Part shown: positions 7,563 to 15,579 of the stretch, piece by piece
Layout of the letters: each line of letters begins with the position of its first letter
Numbering within the stretch: the stretch's first letter is position 1
Assembly (NCBI GenBank): GCA_900114805.1
Contig: FOZN01000004.1
Span: 372,001 to 436,000, forward strand
Source of the DNA: Agrococcus baldri
GTDB lineage: Bacteria > Actinomycetota > Actinomycetes > Actinomycetales > Microbacteriaceae
Reading direction: 5' to 3'
DNA length: 64,000 nucleotides
The notes under the pieces: generated by a model
What the model saw: only the letters and a program-made list of their open reading frames with translations
Told to the model about the DNA's origin: nothing
Database searches by the model: none
Made by a program: the position numbers and the translations under genes

Positions 7563-9182
7563 ATGCCCGAGCCCATCCAGCCCACCGACGCCGACGCCCA
7601 GCAGCAGCCTGCTGACGAGGTCGCGCCCGAGACCACCGAGACCAGCGATGACGCTGCCCCGGCGGTCGCCGAGCCGAGCGGGGAGGCAGTGCCCGACACG
7701 GCGCAGACCGCCACCGATGCCCCGGTCGCCGGGCAGGAGCCCGCCGCCGACCCCGCGGTGCCCGCGAAGCCCGCAGCACCCGCCGCCGACCTCGAGGCAC
7801 CTGCCGCGAAGCCCGTCGCGCCTGCCGCCGATCCTGAAGCACCTGCGGCGCAGTCGGCAGCGCCCGCTGAGGCAGAGGCACCCGCAGCGGAGGCGGAAGC
7901 GCCCGCCGCGGCCGAGGCTCCCGCACCCGCGCCGGCAGAGGGGCCGAGCATGGGCGAGACCGTCATCGAGCGCGGCCTGGGCCGCGTCGACGCCGCAGGC
8001 ACGGTCGCGGTCAAGGACGGCGAGACCTGGCGCGTGGTCGGGCAGTTCCCCGACGCGACGCCCGAGGAGGCCCTCGCCTACTTCGAGCGCAAGTTCGCCG
8101 AGCTCGAGGGCCAGGTGCGCCTGCTCGAGCAGCGCATCCGCGGTGGTGCGAACGCCAAGGACGTCGCGAAGGCTGCGTCGCACCTGCACGACGCCGTCGG
8201 CAACGCCAGCGCCGTCGGCGACACCGCCTCGCTGCTCACCCGTCTCGACGCGCTGCGCGGCGAGCTCGGTCAGCTCGAGGCCGAGCAGCAGGCGGCCAGC
8301 AAGGCAGAGCTCGACGCAGCGATCGCCGAGCGCACGCGCGTCGTCGAGTCGATCGAGCAGCTCGCGGCCGGTGACCTCGCTGACGTGCAGTGGAAGCAGA
8401 TGATGCAGAAGGTCGATCTGCTCTTCGCCGACTGGCAGCGCCTGCAGAAGGACGGCCCGCGCGTGCCGAAGGGCCAGGCAGACGCGCTCTGGAAGCGCTT
8501 CCGCGACGCCCGCAGCACGCTCGAGACCGCTCGCCGCAAGTTCTTCGCCGAGCTCGACGCCTCCCACAAGGACGTCCGCGCGCGCAAGCAGGCACTCGTC
8601 GAGCAGGCGCAGGCGCTTGCGCCCAAGGGCGCCGACGGCATCCCCGCCTACCGTGCGCTGCTCGACCAGTGGAAGGCCGCCGGTCGCGCCGGCCGCAAGG
8701 TCGACGACGCGCTCTGGGCGCAGTTCAAGGAGGCCGGCGACGTCCTCTTCGAGGCGAAGTCGGAGCAGGTCGCCGTCGACAACGAGGAGTACACGGCCAA
8801 TCTGGTCGCCAAGCGCGAGCTGCTCGACGAGGCCGCGCCGATCCTCGAGATGAAGGACCGCGCGGCCGCCCGCGACGCGCTCATCGGCATCCAGCAGCGC
8901 TGGGATGAGATCGGCCGCGTGCCCCGCGAGGCGCTGCGCGAGGTCGAGGACCGCATGCGCAAGATCGAGACGCACGTGCGCGAGCTCGACGAGCAGCACT
9001 GGAAGAGCCACAACCCCGAGCGGAAGGCGCGCTCGGAGGGCCTCGCCGGACAGCTCGAGGACGCCATCGAGAAGCTCGAGGGTGAGCTCGCCGCAGCGAA
9101 GGACGCGAAGCGCAAGGCCGAGATCGAGGCAGAGCTCGAGACCAAGCGGTCCTGGCTCCAGGTGGTCGCCGCCGCCGGCTGA
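7563..9182 (+). CDS. DUF349 domain-containing protein
   Basis: The 539-residue protein has two parts. Residues 1 to about 135 are a low-complexity, acidic Ala/Pro/Glu-rich tail with repeated APAA and EAPAA units, likely disordered. The rest is charged and mostly helical, with DUF349 units such as ALWAQFKEAGDVLFEAKSEQ and ALWKRFRDARSTLETARRKF and a C-terminal coiled coil (LEDAIEKLEGELAAAKDAKR). DUF349 proteins are widespread in actinobacteria and their function is not settled. The gene follows the cyclophilin by 60 bases on the same strand and ends just before a strong bidirectional hairpin. Confidence 0.9.
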   Translation: MPEPIQPTDADAQQQPADEVAPETTETSDDAAPAVAEPSGEAVPDTAQTATDAPVAGQEPAADPAVPAKPAAPAADLEAPAAKPVAPAADPEAPAAQSAAPAEAEAPAAEAEAPAAAEAPAPAPAEGPSMGETVIERGLGRVDAAGTVAVKDGETWRVVGQFPDATPEEALAYFERKFAELEGQVRLLEQRIRGGANAKDVAKAASHLHDAVGNASAVGDTASLLTRLDALRGELGQLEAEQQAASKAELDAAIAERTRVVESIEQLAAGDLADVQWKQMMQKVDLLFADWQRLQKDGPRVPKGQADALWKRFRDARSTLETARRKFFAELDASHKDVRARKQALVEQAQALAPKGADGIPAYRALLDQWKAAGRAGRKVDDALWAQFKEAGDVLFEAKSEQVAVDNEEYTANLVAKRELLDEAAPILEMKDRAAARDALIGIQQRWDEIGRVPREALREVEDRMRKIETHVRELDEQHWKSHNPERKARSEGLAGQLEDAIEKLEGELAAAKDAKRKAEIEAELETKRSWLQVVAAAG

Positions 9183-9187
9183 TCCGA

Positions 9188-9216
9188 GGGCTCGGCGGCC
9201 GGCAGCCGCCGAGCCC
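9188..9216. terminator. Bidirectional terminator between DUF349 gene and sugar operon
   Basis: A perfect 12-bp stem GGGCTCGGCGGC / GCCGCCGAGCCC (9188-9199 with 9205-9216, loop CGGCA) occupies the 41-base gap between two convergent stops (9182 and 9224). It can end transcription from both sides and marks the left border of the sugar module. Confidence 0.7.
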
Positions 9217-9223
9217 CGCTGGC

Positions 9224-10234
9224 TCAGCCGTCGCGATCGCTCGAGAAGGCGGCGTCGAAGCGCGTGCTGGAGGGCTCGAACTCGAAGCGGCGCAGCGCGG
9301 CGAGCGCTTCGGGTGCACCCTGCAGCCGATCCATGCCCGCATCCTCCCACTCGATCGAGATGGGTCCGCTGTAGCCGATGGCCGTGAGGGTCCGGAAGGC
9401 GTCGCCCCAGGCCACGTCGCCGCGACCGGCCGAGACGAAGTCCCAGCCGCGCCTCGGGTGGCCCCACGGCAGGTGAGAGGACAGGATGCCGTTGCGACCG
9501 TCGCCCATGCGCATCCGGGTGTCCTTGCAGTCGACGTGATAGATGCGGTCGGCGAAGTCCGAGATGAAGCCGACCGGGTCGATGCCCTGCCATACCATGT
9601 GGCTCGGGTCCCAGTTGAGCCCGAACGCCGCGCGATGGCCGATGGCCTCGAGCGTGCGCTGAGTCGACCAGTGGTCGTACGCGATCTCGCTCGGGTGCAC
9701 CTCATGCGCGAAGCGCACACCCAGCTCGTCGAACACATCCATGATCGGGTTCCAGCGGTCGGCGAAGTCGCGGTAGCCCGCCTCGATGACGCTCTCGGGC
9801 ACCGGCGGGAACTGCGCGACGTACTGCCAGATCGACGAGCCCGTGAAGCCGACGACGGTGTCGACCCCGAGCGCGCGCGCCATCCGCGCCGTGTCCATCA
9901 GCTCGGCCGCAGCGCGTTGCCGCACGCCTTCCGGCTCGCCGTCGCCCCACACGCGCGGACGCACGATCGCCTCGTGACGGAAGTCGATCGGGTCGTCGCA
10001 GACCGCCTGGCCGTGCAGGTGGTTGGAGATCGCCCACACCTGCAGGCCGTTCCGCTCGAGGATCTCCCGTCGTGAGGCGACGTAGGCCTCGTCATCCCAG
10101 CGGGAGGCGTCGAGGTGGTCGCCGGAGCAGGCGATCTCGAGCCCGTCGTAGCCCCAGGAGCCCGCGAGCCGCGCGACCTCCTCGAACGGCAGGTCGATCC
10201 ACTGTCCGGTGAACAGGGTGAAGGGGCGGGTCAT
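9224..10234 (-). CDS. Sugar phosphate isomerase/epimerase family protein (AP endonuclease 2-like TIM barrel)
   Basis: The 336-residue TIM barrel has ligands for a divalent metal as in xylose isomerase-like epimerases: Glu178 in FAHEVHPSE, Asp209 in GLNWDPSHM, His233 in RIYHVDCKDT and Glu295 in ISIEWEDAG. N-terminal features are GYDGLEIACSGDH and VWAISNHLHGQAV. ATG 10234 follows GAGGATGTC and is preferred over a 26-residue low-complexity extension. It is the last gene of the minus-strand sugar operon, 16 bases after the oxidoreductase. The family interconverts ketoses or dehydrates or cleaves keto-sugars; the substrate here is unknown. Confidence 0.88.
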   Translation of the reverse strand: MTRPFTLFTGQWIDLPFEEVARLAGSWGYDGLEIACSGDHLDASRWDDEAYVASRREILERNGLQVWAISNHLHGQAVCDDPIDFRHEAIVRPRVWGDGEPEGVRQRAAAELMDTARMARALGVDTVVGFTGSSIWQYVAQFPPVPESVIEAGYRDFADRWNPIMDVFDELGVRFAHEVHPSEIAYDHWSTQRTLEAIGHRAAFGLNWDPSHMVWQGIDPVGFISDFADRIYHVDCKDTRMRMGDGRNGILSSHLPWGHPRRGWDFVSAGRGDVAWGDAFRTLTAIGYSGPISIEWEDAGMDRLQGAPEALAALRRFEFEPSSTRFDAAFSSDRDG

Positions 10235-10250
10235 GACATCCTCGTCTCGG

Positions 10251-11372
10251 TCATCGGTGGTCGTCCAGAGGCATCCTCGCACCGTCAGCGGCATCGCTGC
10301 GCTCGACCGCATCGAGCACGCGCTGCACGGCGAGGCCGTCGGCGAACGACGGCTCCGGGGCTCGCCCGGCGGCGATGCTGCGCAGCAGGTCGGCGGCCTG
10401 CATGGTGAAGGTCGAGTCCCAGCCGAGCACGTGCCCGGGAGGCCACCAGGCGTCGAGGTACGGATGCGTCGGCTCGGTCACGAGCACACGCGAGGGCCAG
10501 GCGTCGCGGCCGTCGGTCACCACGAGCTCGTTGAGCCGCTCGAGGTCGAAGGAGATCGCGCCGTCGGTGCCGTGCAGCTCGATGCTGAGGCCGTTCTTCC
10601 GCCCGGTCGCGACTCGCGAGACCTCCAGCGAGGCCACCGCTCCCCCGTCGAGGTCGAGCTGCGCCCACGCGGCGTCGTCCACGGTGACCTGCTCGAGCCC
10701 ATCCGGCCCCTGACGCTCGCGCTGGAACGTGCGCAGCGTCCCGCGCACTCCCGTGGCGCGCAGCCCGGTGATCGCGAAGATCTGGTCGATCGCGTGTGAG
10801 CCGAGGTCGCCCAGCGCGCCGTTGCCCGCCGTCTCGGCGCGCAACCGCCACGTCATCGGGGCTGCTGCGTCGACGAGCCAGTCCTGGAGATACGCAGCCC
10901 GGACGGTGCGCACGTCACCGATCCGGCCCTCGCCGACGAGCCGGCGCGCGAGCGCGAGCGCCGGGACCCGGCGGTAGTTGAAGCCGAGCATGGCAGCACC
11001 GGGCGCATGCTCCGCCGCGGCGACCATCCGCTCCGCCTCGGCAAGGCCAGTGGCCAGCGGCTTCTCGACCAGCACGTGCTTGCCGGCCTCGAGCGCGGCG
11101 GTCGCCATCTCGGCGTGCAGGTGCCCCGGCGTGCAGATGTCGACGATGTGGACGTCGGTGCGGGCGATGACCTCGCGCCAGTCGGTCGAGGCCTCCTGCC
11201 AGCCGAGGGTGCGCGCCGCGCTGGCCGTCCTGTCGGGGTCGGAGCCGACCAGGACGCGCATGTCGATCGGGGTCGTGTCGGGGAAGACCGCGCCGACGTT
11301 GCGCCATGCCGAGGAGTGGGCGCGCCCCATGAAGGCGGTGCCGAGCACCGCGACCCCCAGCCGGGCGCTCAC
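10251..11372 (-). CDS. Gfo/Idh/MocA family oxidoreductase
   Basis: The 373-residue NAD(P)-dependent sugar or inositol dehydrogenase-like enzyme has an N-terminal Rossmann fold (GVAVLGTAFMGRAHS, residues 6-20) and the EKPLA motif at 103-107, whose Lys is catalytic in the family. GALGDLGSHAIDQ (Asp189 to His193) starts the C-terminal domain and contributes the proton relay. GTG 11372 overlaps the stop of the upstream isomerase by four bases, indicating translational coupling. Together with the two TIM-barrel neighbours it suggests oxidation of a sugar hydroxyl followed by isomerisation or cleavage; the substrate cannot be read from sequence. Confidence 0.92.
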   Translation of the reverse strand: MSARLGVAVLGTAFMGRAHSSAWRNVGAVFPDTTPIDMRVLVGSDPDRTASAARTLGWQEASTDWREVIARTDVHIVDICTPGHLHAEMATAALEAGKHVLVEKPLATGLAEAERMVAAAEHAPGAAMLGFNYRRVPALALARRLVGEGRIGDVRTVRAAYLQDWLVDAAAPMTWRLRAETAGNGALGDLGSHAIDQIFAITGLRATGVRGTLRTFQRERQGPDGLEQVTVDDAAWAQLDLDGGAVASLEVSRVATGRKNGLSIELHGTDGAISFDLERLNELVVTDGRDAWPSRVLVTEPTHPYLDAWWPPGHVLGWDSTFTMQAADLLRSIAAGRAPEPSFADGLAVQRVLDAVERSDAADGARMPLDDHR

Positions 11373-12223
11373 GAGCGCTCCAGCTCGCGCAGGAAGGCGA
11401 GGCCGTCGCGGGCGAGATCGTCCTGGCTGGCGGCCAGGGGCCGCCAGATCGAGGCGGCGACCGCGATGGCCGCGTTCTCGGCGGTGAAGCTCTCGATCAC
11501 CAGCGGGCCCCGATAGCCGACCTCGTCGAGCGCGGCCCTGATCCCGTGCCAGTCGGTCTGGTCACCGCCGGGCGCGCCGCGGTCGTTGCCGCACACCTGC
11601 ACGTGCGCGATGGCGCTGCCGGCGGTGCGGATGGCGTCGGCGCTCGAGCGCTCCTCGATGCCGAGATGGTAGGAGTCGAGGGCGAGGCCCAGATGCGCGC
11701 CCAGCAGCGGCTCGAGGGCGTCGAGCGCCTGCTCGACCGTGGTGATGATCGACGTCTCGTAGCGGTTGAGCGGCTCGATGCCCAGCGTGACGCCGCGCTC
11801 CGCCGCGTGCTCGACCACCGGGGCGAGCCGTTCGCGCAGCTCGCCGATCAACGCGGCGCGCTCGTCGGCGGCCATCCGGAACGTGCGGCCGGTCTCCGCC
11901 GTGAAGGGGCCGCAGACGCTGGGCGCACCCACTCCGGCGGCGAGATCGATGCACGCGCGCAGGTAGTCCTGCGTCGCGGCGACGGTGTCCTCGTCGGTGG
12001 CGACGAGCGCGCGCCCTGGGCCCATCGCGCCGACGACACTCGCGGCGAGACCGTGCTCCTCGAGCAGCGGGCGCATCGCGTCTGCGGTCAGATCGCCCTC
12101 CTGCTCGAGCGGGAGCTCGACCAGGTCGAATCCGAGCCCGGCGATGTGCGCCACCAGCTCGGGCGCGCTCGCGTCGCGCAGCGGCGACTGCCACACCCAG
12201 GTGTTGATGCCGATCGGGCGCAT
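11369..12223 (-). CDS. Sugar phosphate isomerase/epimerase (ketose 3-epimerase-like TIM barrel)
   Basis: The 284-residue protein resembles D-psicose/D-tagatose 3-epimerases. Putative metal ligands are Glu150 in LGIEPLNRYE, Asp183 in LALDSYHLGIEE, His207 in IAHVQVCGNDRG and Glu244 in LVIESFT; the two Glu residues would also serve as acid/base pair. The N-terminus IGINTWVWQSPL forms the first barrel strand. It follows a 13-bp hairpin that separates it from the binding-protein gene, and overlaps the Gfo/Idh gene by four bases. It is distinct from the barrel encoded at 9224, so the operon has two non-identical isomerases. Confidence 0.9.
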   Translation of the reverse strand: MRPIGINTWVWQSPLRDASAPELVAHIAGLGFDLVELPLEQEGDLTADAMRPLLEEHGLAASVVGAMGPGRALVATDEDTVAATQDYLRACIDLAAGVGAPSVCGPFTAETGRTFRMAADERAALIGELRERLAPVVEHAAERGVTLGIEPLNRYETSIITTVEQALDALEPLLGAHLGLALDSYHLGIEERSSADAIRTAGSAIAHVQVCGNDRGAPGGDQTDWHGIRAALDEVGYRGPLVIESFTAENAAIAVAASIWRPLAASQDDLARDGLAFLRELERS

Positions 12224-12251
12224 GACGCCTCCGTTCTGCGATGCATGGTGG

Positions 12252-12291
12252 TGACGGCCGGCCCGCCGCGCGGTGCGGGGGCCGGCCGTCA
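12252..12291 (-). terminator. Strong intercistronic hairpin after the binding-protein gene
   Basis: A perfect 13-bp stem TGACGGCCGGCCC / GGGCCGGCCGTCA (12252-12264 with 12279-12291) lies 11 bases past the binding-protein stop and 28 before the next start. No T-run follows, so partial termination or 3'-end mRNA protection is more likely than full termination. This would raise binding protein over the catabolic enzymes. Confidence 0.6.
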
Positions 12292-12302
12292 GCGATCTGT
12301 CG

Positions 12303-13520
12303 CTAGCGGTCCTGCCAGGGGCCGGGGTAGGTCGGCAGGTCGGCGCCGCCGAACAGCGCGTAGTGGCCGTCCGGCATGCCCTCGTTGGCGGCGATCGCCT
12401 CGTCGCGCGCGTCAGCGTCGAGCGGCGTCTGCGGCAGCACCCACTCGGTGGGCACGGGCTCGCCGTTCGCGATCATCTCGGCCGCCAGCAGCGGCGTGCG
12501 CCACTGGAAGTTCGAGTAGGCCGGTGCGAGGGCGGTCATGTCGCGCTCCTGCCATGCGCGGAGGAAGCTCATCTCATCCTCTCCCGTCATCACCGGCAGC
12601 TCGGCACCGGCGTCCTCGAACGCCTCGATCGCCGCCACCGCGCCGTCGCCGGCGTCCATCCAGATGCCCTGCACATCGCCGCGCGCGAGCGCGTCGGTGA
12701 TGATGCTCTTGATCTCGGTGGGGTCGGCTCCGGTGAAGTAGTCGTCCACCGTGATGCCGGCCTCGGTCAGCAGCCGCTCGGCCGCCGCCCAGCGGTGCTC
12801 GAGGACGTCGACGCCCGGGAGGATGCGGAGCGCCACGACGGTGTCGCCGGGTTCGAGGTGCTCGATCAGGAACTCAGCCGTGTCGATGCCCCAGGCGTAG
12901 CCGCCGATGGGGTGGATGAAGGTCGTCGCGCAGTCGGTCTCGACGCCGCGGTCGAACACGATCACTGGGCTCCCGGTCTCGCAGGCGCGCTCGACTGCAG
13001 GCGTAAGCGCCGCAGTGGAGTTTGGCGAGATGATGTAGATGTCGCAGTTGCCCTGGCCGATGAAGTAGTCGATGTCGGCGATCTGCGTGTTGTCGTCGTC
13101 GCCGGCGTCGCGCACCTCCATCGTCTCGATGACGCCCTCATCCTGCAGCACCGCGAGCTGCTCCTGCATCGTGATGAAGCCGGTCTGCCGCCACGGGTTG
13201 GAGATGGATGCGTTGGCGAAGCACGCGTGCATGGCCTCGTCGGTCTGCCACTCGGCGGTGTCGGTCATCGGTCCGTCGATGTACTGCAGCCACGGCGTGG
13301 CCGGGTCACCCTCGAAGCTCGCCGAGCGCTGCTCGAACTGCTCGTCGTAGACCGCCTGGTCGAACCACTCGCCGTTCGACGCGGCGGTCTCCGCGGGTGC
13401 GGACTCGGTGTTCTCGGGTGCCGCCGATGGATCGACGCTCCCGTCGGTGCTGCAGGCCGCGAGTGTCATCGCGGCGCCGAGGGCCACGACGATGAGGCCC
13501 TTGCTGTGCTTGCGCATCAT
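12303..13520 (-). CDS. Sugar ABC transporter substrate-binding lipoprotein
   Basis: The 405-residue precursor has a basic N-terminus, hydrophobic core and lipobox TLAAC, with the lipidated Cys followed by a Ser/Pro/Glu-rich linker. The mature part is a periplasmic binding protein of the Peripla_BP_4 (ribose-type) fold: DIYIISPNSTAALTPAVERA, PVIVFDRGVET, ALARGDVQGIWMDAGDGAV and PVMTGEDEMSFL. Two consecutive ATG codons (13520, 13517) follow CAGGAGAG; 13520 is used. It captures the sugar at the outer membrane face for the permeases encoded just upstream, whose reading frame it overlaps by four bases. The ligand is unknown. Confidence 0.92.
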   Translation of the reverse strand: MMRKHSKGLIVVALGAAMTLAACSTDGSVDPSAAPENTESAPAETAASNGEWFDQAVYDEQFEQRSASFEGDPATPWLQYIDGPMTDTAEWQTDEAMHACFANASISNPWRQTGFITMQEQLAVLQDEGVIETMEVRDAGDDDNTQIADIDYFIGQGNCDIYIISPNSTAALTPAVERACETGSPVIVFDRGVETDCATTFIHPIGGYAWGIDTAEFLIEHLEPGDTVVALRILPGVDVLEHRWAAAERLLTEAGITVDDYFTGADPTEIKSIITDALARGDVQGIWMDAGDGAVAAIEAFEDAGAELPVMTGEDEMSFLRAWQERDMTALAPAYSNFQWRTPLLAAEMIANGEPVPTEWVLPQTPLDADARDEAIAANEGMPDGHYALFGGADLPTYPGPWQDR

Positions 13521-14569
13521 TGCTCTCCTGGTGTTGGGGTGGGGGTCGGGATTGGGTCTGGGTCGCGCGCCGCATCGGTACGGGAGACCGATGGCGGCCG
13601 CCGGGCCGTGCGCCACGCCACGGCACCGAGGGCGACGGCGAGGATGATGATGATGCCCTGCACGCTCGGGCGCCAGGTCGAGTCGGTGCCGACCTGGTTG
13701 AGCACGGTGAACAGCAGCTCGAGGGCGATCGCGCCGGCTGCCGCCGAGAGCACCCAGCCGCGCCCGCCGCCGAGCACCGCGCCGCCGAGCACCACAGCGG
13801 TGATGGCCTGGAACTCGTAGCCGGTGCCGATGCTGGGGTGCACGCCGGCGTAGCCCACGAGCAGGATGCCGGCGACGGTGGCCGCGAGGGAGGACAGCAC
13901 GAAGGCGGAGATCTTCACCCCGGCCGTGCGCGTGCCGGAGAGCCGCGCGGCGACCGCGTTGTCGCCCACGGCGAGCAGCGTGTGCCCGAAGGGCGAGCGC
14001 ATGAGCAGCCAGGCGGCCACCGCGAGCACGACGAGGATGATCACCGAGTAGGGCAGCACGTCGCCGAGCAGCCCGCGGCCGATCTCACGGAAGCTGTCGA
14101 CCGGGTTGCCGGTCGCCGCGCCGCCGGTGAGGAAGCGCACGAAGCCGTAGAGCGCCAGCATCATGCCGAGCGTGACGATGAAGCTCGGCACCTTCGCGAA
14201 CGTCGTCAGCACGCCGTTCAGCAGGCCGACCATGACGCCGACGAGCAGCATGAGCGCGATGCCCGGCAGGATCATCGCCTCGTCCTGGCCGATGATGTTG
14301 CCGGCGATGACCACCTGGGCCGCGATGACGGCGCCCATCGAGAGGTCGAACTCGCCCGACACGATCACGAAGAACTGGCCGATCGCAGCGATCGCGATCG
14401 GTGCGGTGCGGGCCAGGAAGCGCACGAGCTGATCGGGTTCCGCGAAGCGCGGATTCGCGATCGATGCAGCGATGAGCAGCACCACGAGCAGCACGAACAC
14501 GGCGCCGCTGGGCGTGCCGAGGGCCGCGACGAAGCGCTGCCAGGGCGACTGCTGGGCGAGTGCGCTCAT
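13517..14569 (-). CDS. ABC transporter permease (RbsC-type), second subunit
   Basis: The 350-residue integral membrane protein belongs to the BPD_transp_2 family. About ten hydrophobic segments are visible, starting GAVFVLLVVLLIAASIANPR. The family signature regions are GQFFVIVSGEFDLSMGAVIA, VPSFIVTLGMMLALYG and AITAVVLGGAVLGGGRG. The C-terminal tail is unusual: about 30 residues rich in Arg, Asp, Thr and Pro ending PTPTPTPGEQ, likely disordered in the cytoplasm. It overlaps neighbours by four bases on both sides, and pairs with the permease encoded at 14566 to form a heterodimeric channel. Confidence 0.92.
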   Translation of the reverse strand: MSALAQQSPWQRFVAALGTPSGAVFVLLVVLLIAASIANPRFAEPDQLVRFLARTAPIAIAAIGQFFVIVSGEFDLSMGAVIAAQVVIAGNIIGQDEAMILPGIALMLLVGVMVGLLNGVLTTFAKVPSFIVTLGMMLALYGFVRFLTGGAATGNPVDSFREIGRGLLGDVLPYSVIILVVLAVAAWLLMRSPFGHTLLAVGDNAVAARLSGTRTAGVKISAFVLSSLAATVAGILLVGYAGVHPSIGTGYEFQAITAVVLGGAVLGGGRGWVLSAAAGAIALELLFTVLNQVGTDSTWRPSVQGIIIILAVALGAVAWRTARRPPSVSRTDAARDPDPIPTPTPTPGEQ

Positions 14570-15579
14570 GCTTCCTTCCCCTTCCCGTGGAACCTCGGTG
14601 GTCGACGCTGCACGCTGCGCCAGGCGTACAGCGCGACCGCGACGATGATCACGGCGCCGCGCAGGAAGTCCTTGAAGAACGGGTTCACCTCGAGCACCCC
14701 CATGGTGTGGTCGAGCACCGCGAAGATCGCGACGCCGCCGATGGTGCCGAGCACCCCTCCCGAGCCGCCTGCCAGCAGCGTGCCGCCCAGCACCACGGCT
14801 GCGATCGACATGAGGTCGTAGCCGCCCTGCGAGCCGATGGTCGGGCTGCCGACCGAGGTGCGAGCGAGCAGCAGCAGGCCGGCGAGGCCCGCGAGCATCG
14901 AGCAGAGGATGTGGGAGACGACGACGGGCACGTGCGTGCGGACTCCGGACAGCCTCGCCACGTGCGCGTTGCCGCCCACCGCGTAGATGTGCAGGCCGAG
15001 GCTGGTGCGGTGCAGCAGCAGTGCGGCGAGCCCGGCGCAGACGAGCATGATGATGGTCGACAGCGGCACACCGGCGATCGTCGTCGCGCCGAGCAGCCGG
15101 AACTCTGCCGGAGCGGATCCGAAGGAGCCCTGGAAGCTCGTGCCGAGCCATCCGGAGATGATGAGTCCGACGCCCAGCGTCGCGATGAAGCCGTGCACGC
15201 GCAGCTTCGTCACGATCAGTCCGTTCACGGCGCCGATCGCGGCCGAGACGAGCAGCGCCGCGGCCACGCCGGGCACGATGCCGGCTGCGCCCTGCGCCAT
15301 GATGCCGGCGCCGACGATGGATGCGGTGCTCACCACGTAGGGCACCGACAGGTCGAGACTGCCCGAGATGATGACGAGCGTCTGGCCGATCGCCACGAAG
15401 CCGAGGATCGACATGAGGGTCAGCACGCTGGTGAGGGTGCCGGCGGAGAAGAACGACTTGCCTGCGGCGGCGACGAGCACTGCGCTCAGCGCGATGGCGC
15501 CGAGGAGCACGATGTAGACGATCGCGGTCGTCGAGATGCGTGTGCGCCGCACGGGCCTCGTGCCGGTGATCGCGGTCAT
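14566..15579 (-). CDS. ABC transporter permease (RbsC-type), first subunit
   Basis: The 337-residue membrane protein is homologous to the adjacent permease. It shows IGQTLVIISGSLDLSVPYVV, HGFIATLGVGLIISG, HIYAVGGNAHVARLSGVRT and SIAAVVLGGTLLAGGSGG, all typical of sugar importers of the ribose/xylose class. The basic N-terminus (RPVRRTRIS) precedes the first helix. Four-base overlaps join it to the ATPase gene upstream and the second permease downstream. Two distinct permease subunits together with a double-ATPase protein is a common variant of this transporter class. Confidence 0.92.
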   Translation of the reverse strand: MTAITGTRPVRRTRISTTAIVYIVLLGAIALSAVLVAAAGKSFFSAGTLTSVLTLMSILGFVAIGQTLVIISGSLDLSVPYVVSTASIVGAGIMAQGAAGIVPGVAAALLVSAAIGAVNGLIVTKLRVHGFIATLGVGLIISGWLGTSFQGSFGSAPAEFRLLGATTIAGVPLSTIIMLVCAGLAALLLHRTSLGLHIYAVGGNAHVARLSGVRTHVPVVVSHILCSMLAGLAGLLLLARTSVGSPTIGSQGGYDLMSIAAVVLGGTLLAGGSGGVLGTIGGVAIFAVLDHTMGVLEVNPFFKDFLRGAVIIVAVALYAWRSVQRRPPRFHGKGKEA

